A stretch of 64,000 nucleotides of DNA. Source: Carposina sasakii (taxonomy: Eukaryota; Arthropoda; Insecta; Lepidoptera; Carposinidae). Shown one piece after another: positions 22,561 to 34,445 of the stretch (position 1 is its first letter; each line of letters opens with the position of its first letter). The notes under the pieces are model-generated. The model was not told the DNA's origin. It made no database searches and worked only from the letters and a program-made list of their open reading frames with translations. The stretch covers positions 6,696,001 to 6,760,000 of the forward strand of contig CP053152.1 in assembly GCA_014607495.2 (NCBI GenBank). Reading direction: 5' to 3'. The translations under genes and the position numbers were made by a program.

Positions 22561-22919
22561 TATACAAATTTTCTAGTGTAATTCCCAATCCATTTAGAAC
22601 TTTAAATGAAACCTTTGCTCAACCTATAAAAGCCTATGGAAATATAACATAACCTCGTACACAAGTTTACCACACCACACACTACAAAACAAACGTACGA
22701 GCAAGTACGAGCGCAACACTACGTGCACGGGTGGTATTCTTCATTCAATTCAATTTTGTTTAATGGCCACTATTGTGTCGGGCACAATAGGTATTCTTCA
22801 TATTGAGACCGGAAAGATACGGGAAAGATGATTGTTGACAGCTTTTTACTCTATGTTGTCTATGGTGGATAGCAACCATAAACAATTTTGCTGGGCGCAT
22901 GTAAGTTGTTTCTGCAATA
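22561..22919. other. 5' flank of the GPR143 homologue
   Basis: Presumed promoter and 5' UTR of the leftward GPR143 gene. It contains GTACGAGCAAGTACGAGC (22697-22714) and a palindrome-like TTGTGTCGGGCACAA at 22772-22786. No TATA box can be assigned. Confidence 0.35.
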
Positions 22920-23085
22920 ATTTTTCATTTTGACTTACTTTACACTTGTTCTTGAGGATTTTCCCGACGTTTCCATTCATCATCATCATTACCATCCATC
23001 ATAAATTCAGAATACATTTTACTTAACAATGATTAGGCTGTATGGGCTTAGTTCCCCATGCCTTTCCTTCGGGATAAACAAAAAA
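22920..23085 (-). repeat. family A repeat, head part, inverted
   Basis: It reads from TTCTTGAGGATTTTCCCGAC through TTCCCCATGCCTTTCCTTCG to an A-rich end, the reverse complement of the family A head. The tail half is absent. Confidence 0.75.
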
Positions 23086-23116
23086 AAAAAAAAACAATTT
23101 TGCCGTCCGGCCGGCC

Positions 23117-23673
23117 TAGGGTTACCATATCATAGGATTTGTCCTGAGATTTCAGGATTTTTCGACTTTTCTCAGGATTGCGGCCGGATTTTGCAAATCT
23201 CGTGATATCTCAGGTTTTTTAAAGATGTCGTTAATCAAAAGTTAAACCAACTAACTATAATCTTCTTATATAACTGAACAGTTACCGTGTTATTACAAAA
23301 TAATTTAAACATATTTTTAGCTAATCATGACCTAAATTTGGCAGATATGCCATACATTTTGCTGTCAAATGTCAGATTGAAATGTAGTCTAACTTTAAGC
23401 GCTCTTTTGTAATAACACCGTTAAAGTCTATACTTATTTATCCAAGTGAAACAAACTAAAAATACTTAATCTTTTGGTAACAACCCCGCCCCGCCCGCCG
23501 CGCCGCTTCGAGTGCGATGTGCAAGTTGCAACGCGTGAGCTAGATCCGCAGTGTATAAAACGATAATAATACGTTTTTGAGAGAAAAATTTTAAGCTGTA
23601 TAAAATCTCAGGACTTTTCCATGGAAATCAGGTCTTTTCTCCGGTCTTTTGATTTTTTCATCTGGTAATCCTA
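23117..23673. mobile_element. hAT-type MITE, 557 bp
   Basis: The ends are TAGGGTTACCA... and ...TGGTAATCCTA, imperfect terminal inverted repeats of hAT type. The flanks are GGCCGGCC on both sides (23109-23116 and 23674-23681), an exact 8-bp duplication as hAT elements make. The interior has no transposase frame. A pair of TCTCAGGACTTTT-like motifs near both ends extends the inverted symmetry. Confidence 0.85.
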
Positions 23674-23787
23674 GGCCGGCCGCCATTACTGTTTTGACTG
23701 AATTCGTCCATCGTCGATCAATTTCGTTAATTTCCCAGCTTGTCCCTCCTCTATTTCAGTAATATCAGTTTTGATTTTATTTACAAA

Positions 23788-24066
23788 ATGAAGAACAAAT
23801 GCTGTTATCGTGGGTGTAGTAGTATACAACAGGACGTTTTGCTCCACCGTTTTTCAATCATTAATGAGAAAACTTGAGAAAAGACTTATGTACTTCATCT
23901 ACATAATATGAGGTTAAAGTATGTGAAAGATCCATGGAGGTTATATAATCAGTTTAAGAATCACCACGTGTGCCACAATCACTTTGAGGGTAATTACAAT
24001 AGGTTTATTTTACATGCCTTTCTGAACACGGACTTGCCTAATGTAAAAGTTGTACATACAACGTAA
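23788..24066 (+). pseudogene. THAP-domain ORF with one in-frame stop
   Basis: From ATG 23788 the frame reads MKNKCCYRGC, the first zinc ligands of a THAP C2CH finger, then LLHRFSIINEKT and a TGA at 23875-23877. The same frame continues without further stops through YVKDPWRLYNQFKNHH and VCHNHFEG (the final Cys-x2-His ligands) to TAA at 24064-24066. THAP domains bind DNA and are common in P-element-type transposases and in host transcription factors. The single nonsense codon points to a recent pseudogene, or to a sequencing error. Sequence 5' of the ATG runs back to the hAT MITE, whose insertion may have separated the ORF from its promoter. Confidence 0.6.
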
Positions 24067-25306
24067 ATATAATAGTGTATGAATAAATAATTGCAATTTG
24101 ATTAACTTGCTTGTGCTGGTATTGGGTTTCACCAGAATACATCAGCTGCATCTGCTTCCGTACATGCTGTAAAATTCAACTAAAGTATTTAGGGACAATC
24201 CCTCTGGTGATGAGCTAACATTTCAATGATCATTTACATCTGACCCTGCTATGCTAAACTTAGCTATCACCTTGAAGATCCCCCATTTTTGGAAAAAAGC
24301 TGATTATATAATTAATTTAAATATGTTTAAAGGTTATTTAGGTATATAGTGATCAAGTATACCTATATATGAGATGTGGAAGTTAAGTATTCTACAAAAT
24401 AATAAAGTAATTTAATTATTTTTTATAGAGAATTTGGTCCTGATTGCATAAATTATACAATGAACATGTACACTGACCACAATTATTGAAAACTACCTGT
24501 CTGTAAAGAAGTTTCCGTCTTGAAAGAGTTAACAGGAAATGTGATATGCACACTAATTGCAATAGAATCTGTTCCGTCAACCTCAGCCGCAGGTTGGATT
24601 TTGGTATATTGGATATTTTATATGACACAAAAATGTTTATATTAGGGAAAGTTTTTGTTTTATTTATTTGCTCTTACAATTAATTCTTAATAATTAATAT
24701 TTTGAGATGGGGAAATCAGCAATGAATAAAGAAAATGTTAATAATCATTCAATAGTGTCAAGTGTTACTATGCATATGGTTGTTCAAATTTCCAATATGT
24801 TTATACTATCACATCTAATAATATGACATCAGTACCAAAGGAACCAATACCTTCACTTCAGCCGCAGGTGGGAATTCATTATTTTATCAAGCAATAAGTT
24901 TATAATTCCATACATGTTGTAAGAGTCAAATAAGGATCTTTTAGGCACTCTTTTATGCAACGAGCTAAAAGCTTATCACTGATCCTATACATTTGTCCCT
25001 ACTGTTATGAGTATGAAATATTAGTATTTGACTTTTATAAATGAAATTGTATTAGGCGTTACAATTCGGAAGTTCAAACATTCACTATGGGTGCGCCCAC
25101 CACCGGGCCCTACACCCTCCACTGACCCTCGGATCTGATAACTCATAATTGCGACAACAGGCACTTGCACTAACTACAATCGCCACGAGAAACCAGACCC
25201 GAGCACCCAGCATGCAAGACTATACATTGCACTATTCCGAAATCAAAAACTAGATAAATAATCTACATATGTTTCGCCAACAACCGTGGCATCCTCAGGA
25301 TTATAG
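24067..25306. other. non-coding DNA, possible decayed 3' part of the THAP gene
   Basis: No sound reading frame was seen. A motif near TCAGCCGCAGGT occurs twice (24586-24597 and 24859-24870), each looking like an exon end with GT, so remnants of a duplicated exon are conceivable. 25085-25220 is a GC-richer block without coding signal. Confidence 0.35.
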
Positions 25307-25421
25307 AAATTAGTAAACCACTAATTATTATGAACCTCTAAAACCCAACACATTACTTACACGCCATGTAAGTAATGTGTTGGGTTTTAGAGGTTCATAA
25401 TAATTAGTGGTTTACTAATTT
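25307..25421. repeat. perfect 54-bp inverted repeat with 7-bp loop
   Basis: 25307-25360 and 25368-25421 are exact reverse complements, separated by ACGCCAT. The arms read AAATTAGTAAACCACTAATT... and ...ATTAGTGGTTTACTAATTT. No transposon hallmark was found at the edges. Confidence 0.95.
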
Positions 25422-26434
25422 AAAATTAAAATTTATGTTTGTTTAATTTTATTGGTTGCCAAGCCTATTACATCAATGTTATGTTTAGCTTTACGTAAAA
25501 GATAATGGGTAGCGACAAATACAAGTATGTTCATACATTTATTTGTTTCACTAATACAGTTTTGATATTTTTATTTTATTCATAACTATGCCTATCCCGT
25601 AAGAAATAAATGTATGTATGTAGTTATAACTAGCGGTCGCCCACGGCTTCGCCCGCGTGAGAGTGCATTACTCCCGTGCGAAGCCGGGGCGGATCCCCAA
25701 TTATACATTATAAACCTTCCTCGTGATTCTCTCTATTTATAAAAATCAAAATCCGTTCCCTAGTAGCAAGCGACTTGGTTTTATAATATGTAGTGATAAT
25801 ATTGATTCCAGCAGGCACACTTAAACCTAAGCAAAAATTTAGTCTTACCTGTCCTTTTCTCTCTCAGCCATTTATGTTAAGAACGGAGAGAGATAGACCT
25901 GACTAAGATTAGGTTTATGTTTGAGTGTGACCGTCAGAATCGACCCTAATATCAAATATGTTTCTCTTTTACTAGGGAAGGGTAAAAATCAGTCTGGTGG
26001 AGTTGCACGGGGCCAAATTTAATCAAGCAAAGCCCCAAAGTATAGAGTACAGAATATTGCATAAAAATTTTATATTGGTATAAAAATTAAATCTTATAAT
26101 AAATAATATGGTTTTATTTCATAAATATTTTCCTTTATAAATATGTATAATGATACTAATACTACGAACGAAATGAATCATAGGCTTTATAAATCTTGAT
26201 ACCTTTACCTGAATACACAAACGATTAGTAAAAAACTGTTAGTGTCATCTATCATTTTACCGGTCACTAAGCAATGGGCGGCGACCGTTGTATGGAAGAT
26301 TATCCTGTACGTCAGTACACTAAGTAGTCTGTGACTACGTGTTCATTTCATAGGAGCAACCCTTAGATGAATTAACACGTCACTGTAGCTACCATAGAAA
26401 TGAGATACCAAATCCCTGGGAGCAAGTCTGCTTT
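25422..26434. other. non-coding DNA with a Helitron-like fragment
   Basis: No gene was seen. 25625-25700 (ACTAGCGGTCGCCCACGGCT) is a GC-rich repeat of the kind often at one end of lepidopteran non-autonomous Helitrons. 25805-25930 shows weak inverted symmetry around a CTCTCTCAGCC segment. 26270-26345 repeats, inverted, a motif near 17720. Confidence 0.4.
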
Positions 26435-26785
26435 TTTTTGTTTAGTTTATCCCGAAAGAAATGCAAGGGAAACTAAGCCCATACAGCCATTGTCTTTAGT
26501 AAATGATTTATGATGAATGGAAAAGTCGGGAAAGTCCTCAAGAACAAGTGTTAAGTTAGTCAAAATGAAAAATAATTGCAGAAACAACTTACATGGGCCC
26601 ATAAAGAGATCGTATTCCGGCTAAAGTTTTACTCAGCTTACTGCGTATAAAACCGTGCACACGCACTAGATTCACATCACAAGTAATCAAAATATAACTT
26701 ATCTACCAGAAAACATCACTTTACGGACACATGCAAACCATTTACAAATAATAAGCACCCTTCCAGCTTTTCCCGCCGAATCGTA
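26435..26785 (+). repeat. family A repeat
   Basis: It runs from TAGTTTATCCCGAAAGAAAT to a tail CAAACCATTTACAAATAATA, diverged from the 16783 copy mainly by small deletions. Confidence 0.8.
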
Positions 26786-26839
26786 TGTAGGTACATTAAA
26801 CGTAGAAAGAGAAACATTAAACAAGAATGAATTCAGTTT

Positions 26840-27235
26840 TTTTGAAATAGTTTATCCCGAAGGAAAAGCAAGGGGAACTAAGCCCATACAGCCATTGTCT
26901 TTAGTAAATGAATTGTGAAATTATGGTGGATGATAATGAAGAATGGAAACGTCAGGAAAATTTTCAAGAACGTGTGTAAAATGAATGAAGTTCAAAAAGA
27001 ATTGCAAAAACAACTTACATGAACCCATGAAGTGATTGTATTCCGACTAAAGTTTTACTTAGCTTACCTGCATATAAAACCATGCACATGCACTAGATTC
27101 ACATCACAAGTAAACAAAATATAACTTATATACCAGAAAACATCACTTTACGGACACATGCAATCCATTGAGAAATAAATTTTGATTTTTACAAGAAAAT
27201 TACACCCGAACCATTCCAGCTTTTCCCGCCGAATC
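26840..27235 (+). repeat. family A repeat
   Basis: It is a second copy in the same orientation, from TAGTTTATCCCGAAGGAAAA to CCAGCTTTTCCCGCCGAATC, and seems to be the most complete one. The end GCTTTTCCCGCCGAATC also occurs at 26765 and 37838, which helps define the 3' terminus. Confidence 0.8.
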
Positions 27236-27988
27236 TCCGAATAAAATTAGAAAATTGTTTAATGCGTTCGCACAAAGCGTTAGCATCTCTAACTCTACTT
27301 GGTCTGTGGTCTCCTTAACTTCTTGTAAAAAATCTTTGATTTGCTTAGATTATATTGATTTGTATTCATTTTTTTAGCATATTTTTTTTCGTTACATACT
27401 TACCCATTTGTGTGCAATTTATGTGGGTGGATACTATTTTATCAAACCTAAGTATTATCGAACCAGTTTGACAATACCACGCTTTTAATGTTTCTTCTAA
27501 TTTTATAATTTCTAGGTATTTCAATTTTTATTTTTATTTTTCAAATTTCAATTTTGTTTTTTTTTATTAGACGGTATGTGTATAAAGGTACCTGAATAAA
27601 TGTCCTACCTACTTATTACTGCATTTTGTGTTTTTTAATATCAAAAATTTTCGTCATGAGGGATTTTCTCTTTAACTATGAATCTAATAGACAGCTAGCT
27701 AGCGTGCCGCCCACAGGGACGGAATATTTTGTCTATGGATAGAACTGATAGAGAAGATAGAAATTTAGGGTTACCAGTAAAAGGAAAAGTGCCCAATCAC
27801 TTGCGATGCACCTATCTTATTTAGCTTACATTTCGAGAAGAACCCTCTGCATACAAAGTATCAGAAGGCCAATCGCGCTTAGTGACGTTTTTACTTTTCA
27901 ACTGAACGTTTCTCGCGAAATGATTGTGTTACCTATGTTCATAGGTATGTAAAATGACTTGAAACTTAGTTACAGTAAAGCTTTTATA
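27236..27988. other. AT-rich DNA, nothing recognised
   Basis: No coding frame. Low-complexity T-rich tracts at 27370-27390 and 27515-27565. Confidence 0.5.
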
Positions 27989-28252
27989 TACAGGATGTAA
28001 CAAAAAGGGTATGTTAAGCGAAAAGCTATGTAAATAGCCCACTGTAGAGAACCTATCCACAAAATTTGAGACCCGAAATCACATGTTTATTTTTCCCGAT
28101 AGTATGGAGAATTTTTAAATATCTCAGGAATATTCATACAATCTTGAAAAATGAAAATGTGATTACGAGTCTCAAATTTTAGAAATAGGTTCTCTATAGT
28201 GAGCTATTTATATAGCTTCTCGCTTAACATACCCTTTCTGTTACATCCTGTA
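27989..28252. mobile_element. foldback MITE, 264 bp
   Basis: The ends are TACAGGATGTAACAAAAAGG and the complementary CCCTTTCTGTTACATCCTGTA. The inverted symmetry runs, with mismatches, through most of the element (for example CGAAAAGCTATGTAAATAG against CTATTTATATAGCTTCTCG). It has no coding capacity. A second copy of the family begins at 51036. Confidence 0.9.
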
Positions 28253-28969
28253 TATATAAATACACTAGTTTTTGTCTTATTTAAAAATACTTAGTAGTTT
28301 TGATTTTACAAGCATTCAAAGTTCGCGTAAATTTGTCGCCCCGCTAAAAGTCACCGAACCCCGGATGACGTCATTTCTCAACACTCCGCGCTCAGCAGGT
28401 CCCGCGCAGTGTTTTCTATTCTTTATTCGCTTCTAGCTGTGTGAATTGTTATAAAAATGGCTGAAGGCTTTATAAAGGACAATCAGATAACCTACCTAAA
28501 ATAGATGGATTTACGGTTGCTCATTATTTAACGACAAAATGATTAAAATTTCTTTGCCGTAGAAATGCGAGGCGTAAATATGCAAAGGTAAGTTAAACTT
28601 CTTTCATTATAACTCTTACGAAAATTGTCAAAATCTGTTCTATATTGTTTTATTTATCTAAAATAAATAGGTACAAACTCAAACTCGACCTAACTTATTT
28701 TTTATTGTAATACTATTGTCAATTTTATAGAATAGATCCTGTGCCTGATTTCGGAACTAATATTTTTTTGTATGCAGTGAAACGGAAAATGTGATTATAC
28801 ACATAGTACTTATATGGTGTATGGAGTATAGTATATGGTGAAAGGCACTCTAGCTAGGTATCAAACCTTTTAAGTTTTATAGGTGTTATAACCTAAAACT
28901 CTAAAAACTAGATAAACTAAAAGGACTAGGATATAGGAGGCTAAGGTTAAACACGTATCTAGAGATCCT
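28253..28969. other. non-coding DNA, nothing recognised
   Basis: No gene. A short ATGGCTGAAGGCTTTATAAA frame at 28458 stops quickly and is not supported. Confidence 0.4.
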
Positions 28970-29160
28970 ATTAATATTATAAACGCGAAAGTTTGTGAGG
29001 ATGTTTGTTGCTCTTACGCAAAAACTACTAAATGGATTTTGATGATATAGCTTACAAATTCACTATCCCGGGAAAATATTTTTGTCCCGGGTAATTTCGA
29101 CATTTTGTTTTTTCTACAGTCCACGCGGATGGAGTCACAGGCATCCACGAGTATACATAC
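28970..29160. repeat. interspersed repeat (TATAAACGCGAAAGTTTGTGAG family)
   Basis: Second copy of the family at 20380: it begins TATTAATATTATAAACGCGA, keeps the CCCGGGAAAATATTTTTGTC centre, and ends at AGGCATCCACGAGTATAC. Confidence 0.6.
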
Positions 29161-29492
29161 ATCTATTTACATATTATAAATCCAGAACAGATGTACTAAA
29201 CCTTTTTTATCCTATGTAGAAAAGTCCGAAAATTTGGCTCAGCACCGAACGGATAATGTAATAAACAAGAAACGTAGATTAAAGAATCAATAAAAAATTA
29301 TTCTTGCGTCATAAACATAAACAATAGGTTAAAATTTTAGAAATTAAGAAACCGTCAAAAAAATATTTTTGAATTGAACTTTTGACCTTGACATTTACGA
29401 GTGTACCAAAGTACCTATTCCATTTGGTTGTTAATTTTTTAAGTATTATATAATATATAAAGCTCGATTAATTCCAAGATATTATACATATA

Positions 29493-29815
29493 CTAGCTGA
29501 CCCGGCAAACGTTGTTTTGCCATGTAAAAGGGGTTGATCCTAGAGGGGTGAAAATTCATGGTTGTATGTATTTTTGTATGCTGTATCATAAAAAAATAAA
29601 AACAAAAAATTTTATCAAAAAAATAAAAATAAAAATTTAGGGGTGGACCACCCTTAACATTTAGGGGGATGAAAAATAGATGTTGTCCGATTCTCCACCC
29701 TAACCGATATGCATTCTAAGATTTACGAAAATCGGTCGAGCCGTTTCGGAGGAGTTTAACTTCTAACACCGTGACACGAGAATTTTATATATTAGAAGAA
29801 GAAGATTAATTAATA
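29493..29815. repeat. interspersed repeat (ACTAGCTGACCCGGCAAACG type)
   Basis: It begins ACTAGCTGACCCGGCAAACG, contains an A-rich run and GGTCGAGCCGTTTCGGAGGA, and ends near ACACGAGAATTTTATATATT. This is a widespread arthropod repeat type in my recollection; I cannot assign its class from sequence alone. Confidence 0.55.
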
Positions 29816-32800
29816 ATAATGTCCTGTCCAAATTTCAGTCAAACTAAGGTATGTAAGACATACTTAGCGAAATAAAGTTTCTGTTACCAAAGGTTTTGCA
29901 CCTCTGACCTGATTTAGTGTTTTTATATCAAATTACAAAAGATTATAATAATATCTAAATAAAAGTACACTATACTCATGTCAAAATGATCTTCACAACA
30001 ATGAACCATGCTTTTTCACCAAAGGGATCTTTTCATGGCATTTAACCACTTTTTTCAAATTTTTAAGTCCATTGGAAGTAGGAAAAACAACTTATCTGGC
30101 ATCTTAGTGGTAGTACTTTTACATTTTGGCACAACACAGGATTTTCGAGAACGAGAATTCTACATAACCAATGATTTTCAGGGAAACGTAAGGCAACGGT
30201 ACGGAAGAGCGCGAATGAACTGAGCGATTGTTGAAAAATGACGTTACGCGGCGCAACTGCGGGTTTACGGTCGCGAGCTCACTTTAAATTCTATAACTTT
30301 GGAATTAATTGACGTATCAAAATAATTCTTTTACATGTATTATTTATATTTGACAGAGTATACGTTAAGCTAAAATTCAAAATTAGTGAACATTCTTCAT
30401 TCTTCGCGATACGAAATTTGCATAACAACAATAGCGCTATTGCCCTCCTAGGGTCTCTTGAAGGAATAGAATTATAACCTTGAAGGTGTTGCGAGATCAC
30501 TAAAAAAAAGAGATAAAGTTAACATCGTGTTTGAACTTTTACTACTAACAAGAAATAGAGACAATGTATAGTCGATTCTGACAGTCACACTTAAATATAT
30601 ACTTAAATTCAAAGTTTGTTGTGATAATGAATTCCTAAAATCTGGCCATTCAATGAGGGACAAAAAATGACAAGCTCTGGCTCCCTTTGTCACAAGCAAT
30701 TAGCTATTTTCTTTTCTTTTCCTGTGCGAATGAGAATGAAGAAAGGCAGGTTCTATAACTATACTCTTTCTACGAATTTTCTATACCAAATCCATGGATT
30801 TTCTGACAACTATTAAAAGTAAAAAAAAATAGTTCAAATCATCTGGATAGATGGCGAGAGCGCATCACCTACCCCAGGGATTAGGTATCTCCTACATTTC
30901 TATGACCTACCCTAATCCCCCCCACCTCACCCCTCAACCAAAGACATCAATAGTTCCTAAGCATTATAGATAGACGAAGCAGACTATAGTGTGCTGTACA
31001 CGTTCGACTAAAAATCAGTACGCTAGGAAAAACAAAGATATAGCAGATACCTTAGCATTGCTATAATTGTTATAAGTATCTGTAGCATTTATTAATATGG
31101 GATGGGATGAAAGGCATATACAGGAGTACGGAGAAGGACATAGACTACATTCTGTAGTTCACGCATATGAAGTCACGGGCAACAGTAGTCATTCATAAAT
31201 TTTAGTTTCTTAAAAAAAATTAAGTAGGTATCATCTCGTATTAAGATTATAATCTGATACTATTAACCCCATGTAGCAAAATCCAACTTATTACTTGCTT
31301 TTTCCTACTCGTATGCTATGCTACACCGTCCTTAGAAAACCGATCGGATTATTTATTGTCGGCTGTACACAGTCTGGGTGTGTAGTTTTAGTCATCAGTG
31401 CACAGTCTATTCACGGAACTATTACTATCCTTCAACCTGAGAGGGGGAGGTGGGGGGATTAGGGCAGGTGATGCACTCGCGCCATCTATTTTTGACTGTT
31501 ATTTTAACTTGTCAGAAAATCCCTCAATTATGGACCCAAGTCTTAGGGGCTCGGTAATATCCAACCCTCCCCTAGATACACTTAACTAGGTACATTCACA
31601 CAAATAAATATACTTAAGTACTACTTATTTTAATATCACCCAGTAGGTATCCCAACTAACAATTTTGACCTATAACCTATAACCTAAGGTTAAATCTCCA
31701 AAAAGCTCGGTAAACGATGTGTAAAGATTTTGGCGGTGACCCATTGTTGTATAAAAGTGTTTCAAAACATGTATTAGCTCTATAAGCTTATAAAGCAAAA
31801 CCGGCACATAAATAATTGATGTAAAGGTTTACTTCGCTAATTTATGTAGCTGTTATAGATAGGAGTTGTAATGACCTCTAAAGTGACCAGTATGCAACCA
31901 TAGAACTCTATAGCAGTGTTCACAATTTCCCTTACGTCTCTGATTTACGCAATAAAGATTCCACACGAACTTTAACGGGTCTTTGTTATTGTAGAAATTG
32001 AACATCAATATAGGGTGAAATTGTGACAATGTGGGTTTGTAGATCGTCGTTACAGGGCTGTAGTAATATAGTGGGTGCAAAACTCTACAACAAAGCTATA
32101 TTGGAATGTAGCTGAGTTTTAAAATACCCTTAGATAACTCAATTGCCCTAAAAAGTTTGCAAAGGCTCGTTATAGTTCTAGTGATAAACCTGTCAGAAAC
32201 ACACTCTTTTAGGGCCATATGGTTTTCTTTGCAACTATTATAGTTCTTCCATTAAAAATAGTACTGTAACGGAGTCTATATCTCTTTTAAAACCTTATTA
32301 CGGTTTATAATGGTAGGCCAATGTTGCTTTCAAATTATTAATCAGTTTTATAAAGGCATTTTTGTATGTACTTCATAACAAAATTGAATAAGTAAAAATC
32401 AAGTTGAACAATCAATTATAAAAAATGGTTCCGTTATTATCCTTCTGAGCAAATAAGCAACTATATCACAAAAAATATGTATATTAATTAATAATTAGTA
32501 TGACCGTAATGTTCTAGAAGTCCGGAGCTAAACCTGTCTTACCTGATAACATTACCTATATTTATTAAAAATTAAAAATATAATAAGATAATTTCATTTA
32601 TGGCTCAAGGAACATTTGGAGGGAACCCTAATTTTATATAATGGTGGCTGGAATCTGTCATGACAATTGCTATAGTAGTGTTCTGAACACTGAAAGTATT
32701 TTTAAGACTTAAAATTTGTAATTATTCTAGTAAATGCTTAATTATTCGAGGGGGGCATTAAAATACTGTCTTTAACCCATGGATAGTTTATCAGTAAAAA

Positions 32801-34190
32801 CTCAATCCCATGTCATTTTCGCCGTAAAAGACGAATATTTTCCTAATAAATCATTTCCTAATAATCAATCGAAATCACCCATAATATTTTCGTAGTCATT
32901 TTGTATTCTTTTTGTTTCAAATACTACAAGTATTCCTTGGTGTTTCTTTCTCTTAAATAACATTGCGATACAGCAGTGAACGAATGTAAAATGAACGTAT
33001 GAATCATAAATGTTAGTGTCATAATGGAGTCATTAACTTTTTTACAGTATAAAAGGCTACTTTAGTAGCGTTGCGGTGGCTTGTAAATCACCAAAAATAA
33101 ATTGAATTACTGTTACATCAACTGGATAGGCCAAAATTGTCATACTAGATGTAATTTAGAGCAAATTGGAGAAATAAATGCGCCACTTTCTATGGACGTA
33201 CTACCTTCTTTGGCTAATTATAGAACCGCCGATTGGTAAGCCCGAAACATTCTATAGTCTTCTATACAACCAACTTTTGTTAGTTGGGTATGGCAAGTAC
33301 TTACCTACCAATTGAATAAGTGGATCTTTATTGATGTTGAGTAGATACACACAGGGTCACTCATGAAATGAGTGTACTTATCACTGTTGGTGCCTATCCT
33401 ATATTTCTCTGTGGGTTATCTTACCACCTAGGTAATTTTAAATTTTAGATTCGACCCTCGATTCTTCCAAGATTTCATCATTAGATATTATGTTTTATTT
33501 GTACCTAACTGATCAAGACGCCCAGTAAAAGCCAAAAATTGATAAGATGTACCTACAATATTTGAGGACTACCCTCGATGTCTCCAAGATACAAAAATCA
33601 AATCCTTCTATATTTAATAATGGGAGGAACCATGTCCAACTACAAAAAAAATCGGGTCATAAGCGGTGAAGTTAAGAGGTCACACAAATAATTAGCATTG
33701 CATAACTCATTGGTTTAATTACTGTAATGTTTGTGATTTATATCCAGGAATAAATAAACAAACTTTAAAAAACACACAGGCGAAGTAATAACCCCTTTTT
33801 GGAAGTCAGTTAAAAATATAAAGATTGCTTGTGTAAATAAAACATGAAAAGGTATAACAGAAAACCTTACTTTTGCCACCTTTCGCATTTAGTGCAATAA
33901 GTATTAGTTGGGATAGTACGGAACCCTTCGTGTGCAAGTCTGACTCGCACTTGGCAAGCAAAAAATCATTAATTAGGTACATACTTGATGAACTATTAGA
34001 AATAGATACATTTTGTTATTTTTGTTTGTGTTAACTTTTCGTTACCTAGTAATATTGATCGCTTGAGTTCAAGACCTTTGTCAGTCATGTCGCATTACAG
34101 CCTTATTACAGCTGTGGGTGGGTGTAGTATACAAGCATCCACAGTAAGCGTCATTAGATCCCTAGCTAGATATGTGATACGTCATATCAT
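29816..34190. other. 4.4 kb of intergenic DNA, no gene seen
   Basis: No open frame here has recognisable domains or splice-linked neighbours. There is a GC-rich spot at 30195-30280 and a GGGGGAGGTGGGGGG run at 31443-31457. Repeat scraps are present, including 33226-33300, whose GATTGGTAAGCCCGAAACAT is found inverted near 37697. Confidence 0.5.
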
Positions 34191-34200
34191 ATATATAAGG
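34191..34200 (+). promoter_or_regulatory. possible TATA box
   Basis: ATATATAAGG lies about 250 bases before the start codon of the secreted protein at 34446, with plausible initiator sequence about 30 bases downstream. Not tested against other TATA-like strings in this AT-rich DNA. Confidence 0.3.
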
Positions 34201-34445
34201 TACATTGTTGTTTATGAGTAAAGTGGTGGCGAACGACAATTTGCCTGCGTATACATAGCCACACGGACAAGGTTCGAGAAATAAATTTAGTTTCATGCTT
34301 ACTCCACTCTACTGAACGTCTTCTTCGAATAACAGCGCGAGTGTACCTAATCTATTTTGTGGTTTCATTGGCGCTTGATTTGGCAAGTGGACAGTGTGTC
34401 TTAATTTGTGGTATTAAATAAACAATTGAATGAATTCAATTAAAC

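Noticed and set aside
23875..23877. TGA read as selenocysteine in the THAP frame
   Set aside because: There is no reason to expect it in a THAP finger and no SECIS element was recognised; a nonsense mutation is simpler.
30008..32080. Small open frames at 30008, 30291, 30472, 31398 and 31853
   Set aside because: They are short, have no recognisable domain or splice context, and lie in repeat-bearing intergenic DNA.
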